In this document: positions 43,356 through 46,135 of the stretch, piece by piece | How the letters are laid out: every line of letters starts with the position of its first letter | Position numbering within the stretch: position 1 is the first letter of the stretch | Assembly (NCBI GenBank): GCA_000708835.1 | Contig: DF237173.1 | Location: 90,855-136,989, forward strand | Source of the DNA: Klebsormidium nitens | Lineage: Eukaryota > Streptophyta > Klebsormidiophyceae > Klebsormidiales > Klebsormidiaceae | Reading direction: 5' to 3' | Length of the DNA stretch: 46,135 bases | Position numbers and translations under genes: made by a program | The notes under the pieces: model-generated | Told to the model about the DNA's origin: nothing | The model's input: the letters and a program-made list of their open reading frames with translations, nothing else | Databases searched by the model: none

Positions 43356-45094
43356 TCACTTTGCTCCTTTGCAGACGTCCTTGTGCCCTGCCTTCCACGC
43401 ACTCTTCTGGCACTCTGCAATAGGAAGAAGGCTGCTTGAAGGCTGATTGCAGGTTGATTGATCGATGCCTATGCAAGTGGTACCCCTTGAACTCGAAGCC
43501 GACAGTCAACCCACCTCAATCCTGAGCTCCACACAGGATCCATGTCCTCAACCAAGCATTCATCAAGGAAATTGACCGCTGAGGCCGGGCCAGTAAGCCA
43601 CTCAAGGACGAAAGAAGGGAAGAGTTAAGAATCAGGTCAGACAGTCTCAGACCAGTGTGAAACCATCACAGCTAAAACACAAGACCGTCTCGTGATCTCG
43701 CAGCTAAGTTTCCTCCTTTGTTCTACAGGGTACTCGCTTATGGGACCTGTTTGGAGAAGACGTACCGAAACCATTCGCTGTTGGATGGATCCAACTGCTC
43801 ACGGGCTTCCAATCTGAGCGATAGCAGGCAGAAGATTCTTACCTCTCCCGCAATACACTGCATTTTGGCAGGCCGCACACTTTCGGAACTCCCCTCGTTT
43901 GGTCTCGACCTTCTCGCACCCTGAGCACTTCTTGGTCCCTTTCTTCTCCTTCACTTTGGAGGCCCCCCTCTCAGCCCCTCTCAACTCCTTCCCCGCCTCG
44001 ACATGCTCTTCTTCAGTGGAACCAAGAGCCTGTCGCAGTTTCTGCACCTTTTTCTGAGCCACAGGGTCGTTCTGAGCCTGCTTTTGCATCTTCTGAGTCA
44101 GCATTTCATGATCCTCTTCACCTAGGGCTGTCCCCTGGCCAGCATCTGAGCTAAGCAAGGCGGCAAGCTTTGTCACCAAAATCTGATTCTCGCGGTCTAG
44201 TTGCTTGGGACAGAGTACCAGGGCAAGCATCGCCGACCTCAGATCAGCAGGGAAGTCATAAGGAGTAGAAGATGACGCAGAAGCTGACGCAGGCCACTTG
44301 CTCTTATCCAGTGACCTGCCTGAGAGAAGCCTCTGGAGCAGCTGCAGCGTACGGCTAATGGTCACCTTGTCATCAGGAAGCAGGAAGACCCTTTCTGCCA
44401 GCAGGAGCAGGCCATATTCTAAGGAGGCAAAGTCAGCATATTGTTGAACGGAATGCAGCAGCGAGATGGCGCTTTGGTGATTTCGAAAGCCGCTGACCAG
44501 CGCGGCAACTAGGGAAGCGTGCTGCAGAACAATTGCAAGGAAAGCGGTGCTCTTCCCAATCTCTTTGCACGCCGACTCGCAGAGGCACAGCTTGGGTAAC
44601 GCGTTGATCAATTTATTCATCGCGTTGTGCTGGACGACAAGAGTGTTCGAGTCCTTGTCTCCGACCGTCTGCAACTTTTGAGCAAGAGCTTTCAGAAGGG
44701 GTACAAAGCAGGGAGAAGCTTTCAGCATGTAATCGACAGAGTGAGCGTTGACTGCAAGGCCTGAAACGGCTCCCAGAATGACGACAGGCTTGAAGAGAGC
44801 AGCAACCTGGCGGTTGGATGTCAGAGTATGTGAACTTGGATACACCAGCCATGATCCATAAACGGACTCTTCCAACCCCTTTGTAATTGCTTTCATGAAT
44901 CCTTTCCGCAAGACAAACGCCGCAGCTTGGATGTCTCCCTCCGAAGGCTCTGATCGTTGTAGCGACTTGGAATGAACATCTCCAAACCTTTTGATTGCCA
45001 GCATCCTCGTTGCTTCCCTATCTGAACCAGCATCCTCCAGGATTTTTCGCAAAAACGCCCAATTTGGTGGTTTGAGCCGATCGCCATCACCCAT
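43356..45094 (-). CDS. MYND zinc-finger protein with helical N-terminal region
   Basis: Two exons, 45094-43843 and 43414-43356, join in phase to 436 residues. The donor is AGAGAG|GTAAGAATC and the acceptor TTCCTATTGCAG. The MYND finger is split by the intron. CSGC, CAAC and YCGR (390-417) come from exon 1, and ECQKSAWKAGHKDVC (418-432) from exon 2, giving all the expected Cys/His ligands. MYND fingers bind short proline-containing peptides and recruit partners. Residues 1 to about 330 are Leu/Ala-rich and helix-forming, possibly an ARM-like solenoid. About 330-388 is a charged KE-rich stretch. No SET or other enzymatic domain is seen, so a scaffold role is inferred. Without the second exon the finger would lack its last ligands and the product would end after a short intronic tail. 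Confidence 0.85.
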
Positions 45095-46135
45095 TTTTGA
45101 CAGGTAAATCCTTCTCGATGCTTCTCCCCTTGAGCCTCTCCTTGCTCGCCTGAATTATGCCGTTCACGTGCATGCACCCTGTCTCATAGCGCAAGAAGCA
45201 GATACACGTTTGTCCGCTGCACCTACTCGGAGATGCGTCGCGGCCTCTTGCCAGCTAGGTACGATTATTCTCCTTGTTACTCGATCTTGCATTGCAGATT
45301 AGGGAAATGAAAGCCTGATCCGACGAATCCTGCTTCCTTTTTCTGCCGCGCCTGGAGTGCCTGTGTAATGCGGCTGAAGCGTCCTACATGAAAGGCAAAG
45401 CTTTGATTGCGGCTTGGTCCAGGAGTGGGACCACCAGGACGCGCCTCGACGCGCAAGGCGCTTCGTCACGATGCAGAGCAACCATTCTGACTCTGTTCGG
45501 ACTCGTTAAAGTCTACGACGATACGCAAAGCTAGCAACGAGTCAGGACGCCGGTTAGGCCTGCCAGATCACGCCCTGAGCTGTTCAGTTCTGACGAGCGA
45601 CAGGACTTCGTGGACTGCGCTCTACGCAGACTGCTCTTCGGAGACTTCGCGGACTCGCTCCAAGAATACAAGGGGCAGGCTGATAAGCATGGAGATTGCA
45701 CCTCTTTTCGTCCTCTTTTCTTGCCCACGAGATCCATGTTCGAGTCTGACGAGCTCAGAGGCGTCACTGACCTTCATATCGGTCTGAGCTGTGCCCTGAT
45801 GTTCTAAATATCTTGCATGATGGTCTGGTTGAAGTCCGGGTTCTCTTGTTGCTTGCTTTGAAATAAACAAGCACAACACACACACACACATACACGAGTG
45901 AATGGCAAATGAATAGGCAAGCGTGCTCGTGGAGCTACAGAACGCTACGTATACAAGTAGCGGCCCGGGCCCACGATCACGAATCAATTAAAATGTGGCA
46001 CATAGTGCCGAGTTCAGCGAATCAATGAATACCTAACAACGAATCGGGATTGGTTCCCACCAATCAAGCGTGTGCTAAACACAGCTTCTGACGCCCGTCA
46101 GCTCTACACGTGTTCGAAACAGTCTACAGAAGGAC
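45095..46135. other. Upstream flank of the MYND gene and window end
   Basis: The stretch probably contains the MYND gene promoter. Short opposing ORFs around 45531-45807 have no recognisable domain and are not called. A CA microsatellite (ACACACACACACA, about 45876-45892) is present. Confidence 0.4.

Noticed and set aside
45531-45807. Overlapping opposite-strand ORFs near the window end
   Set aside because: Each is under 80 codons with no domain, and the two are mirror frames of one another.

Overview
This window looks like nuclear DNA of a green-lineage eukaryote. The genes are split by many short GT-AG introns. One gene is a TIR-NB-LRR immune receptor, and the glycosyltransferase and M16-protease genes resemble land-plant families. 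A streptophyte alga such as Klebsormidium would fit, but that name is inference from gene content and style, not something the sequence proves.

Layout: (1) 158-2683 (+), an intronless TIR-NB-LRR receptor. (2) 4463-9815 (+), a chain of eight exon-like blocks in compatible phase, product unknown, with a tandemly duplicated module in the middle. (3) 11143-11992 (-), a proline-rich repeat exon whose pattern hops frame at poly-C runs. (4) 14436-23801 (-), a nine-exon gene whose phases close into one 1187-residue reading frame: membrane anchor, a beta-rich domain, a GT31 domain, an O-fucosyltransferase-like domain and a GT25-like domain. (5) 24906-26208, a non-autonomous piggyBac-type element with TTAA target duplication. 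(6) 27096-39721 (+), a 20-exon nardilysin-like M16 metalloprotease of 1158 residues, reconstructed fully in phase. (7) 40704-41570 (-), an unrecognised 288-residue protein. (8) 43356-45094 (-), a two-exon MYND zinc-finger protein of 436 residues. The rest is intergenic or intronic.

The most unusual signal is shared by genes 4 and 6 and perhaps 2. Their introns contain decayed copies of the edge of the neighbouring exon, splice site included. Upstream introns carry copies of exon 5' ends with acceptor, and downstream introns carry copies of exon 3' ends with donor. The clearest case is a six-copy array with a spacing of about 145 bp in front of the GT31 exon. A second window-wide signal is the palindrome TGACGTCA, found 14 times where about 0.7 is expected.

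No rRNA or CRISPR array was seen, and no tRNA was noticed by eye. The genes do not form an operon and act independently: immune sensing (TNL), Golgi glycan synthesis (the fused glycosyltransferase), peptide processing (M16 protease), and a probable MYND adaptor.
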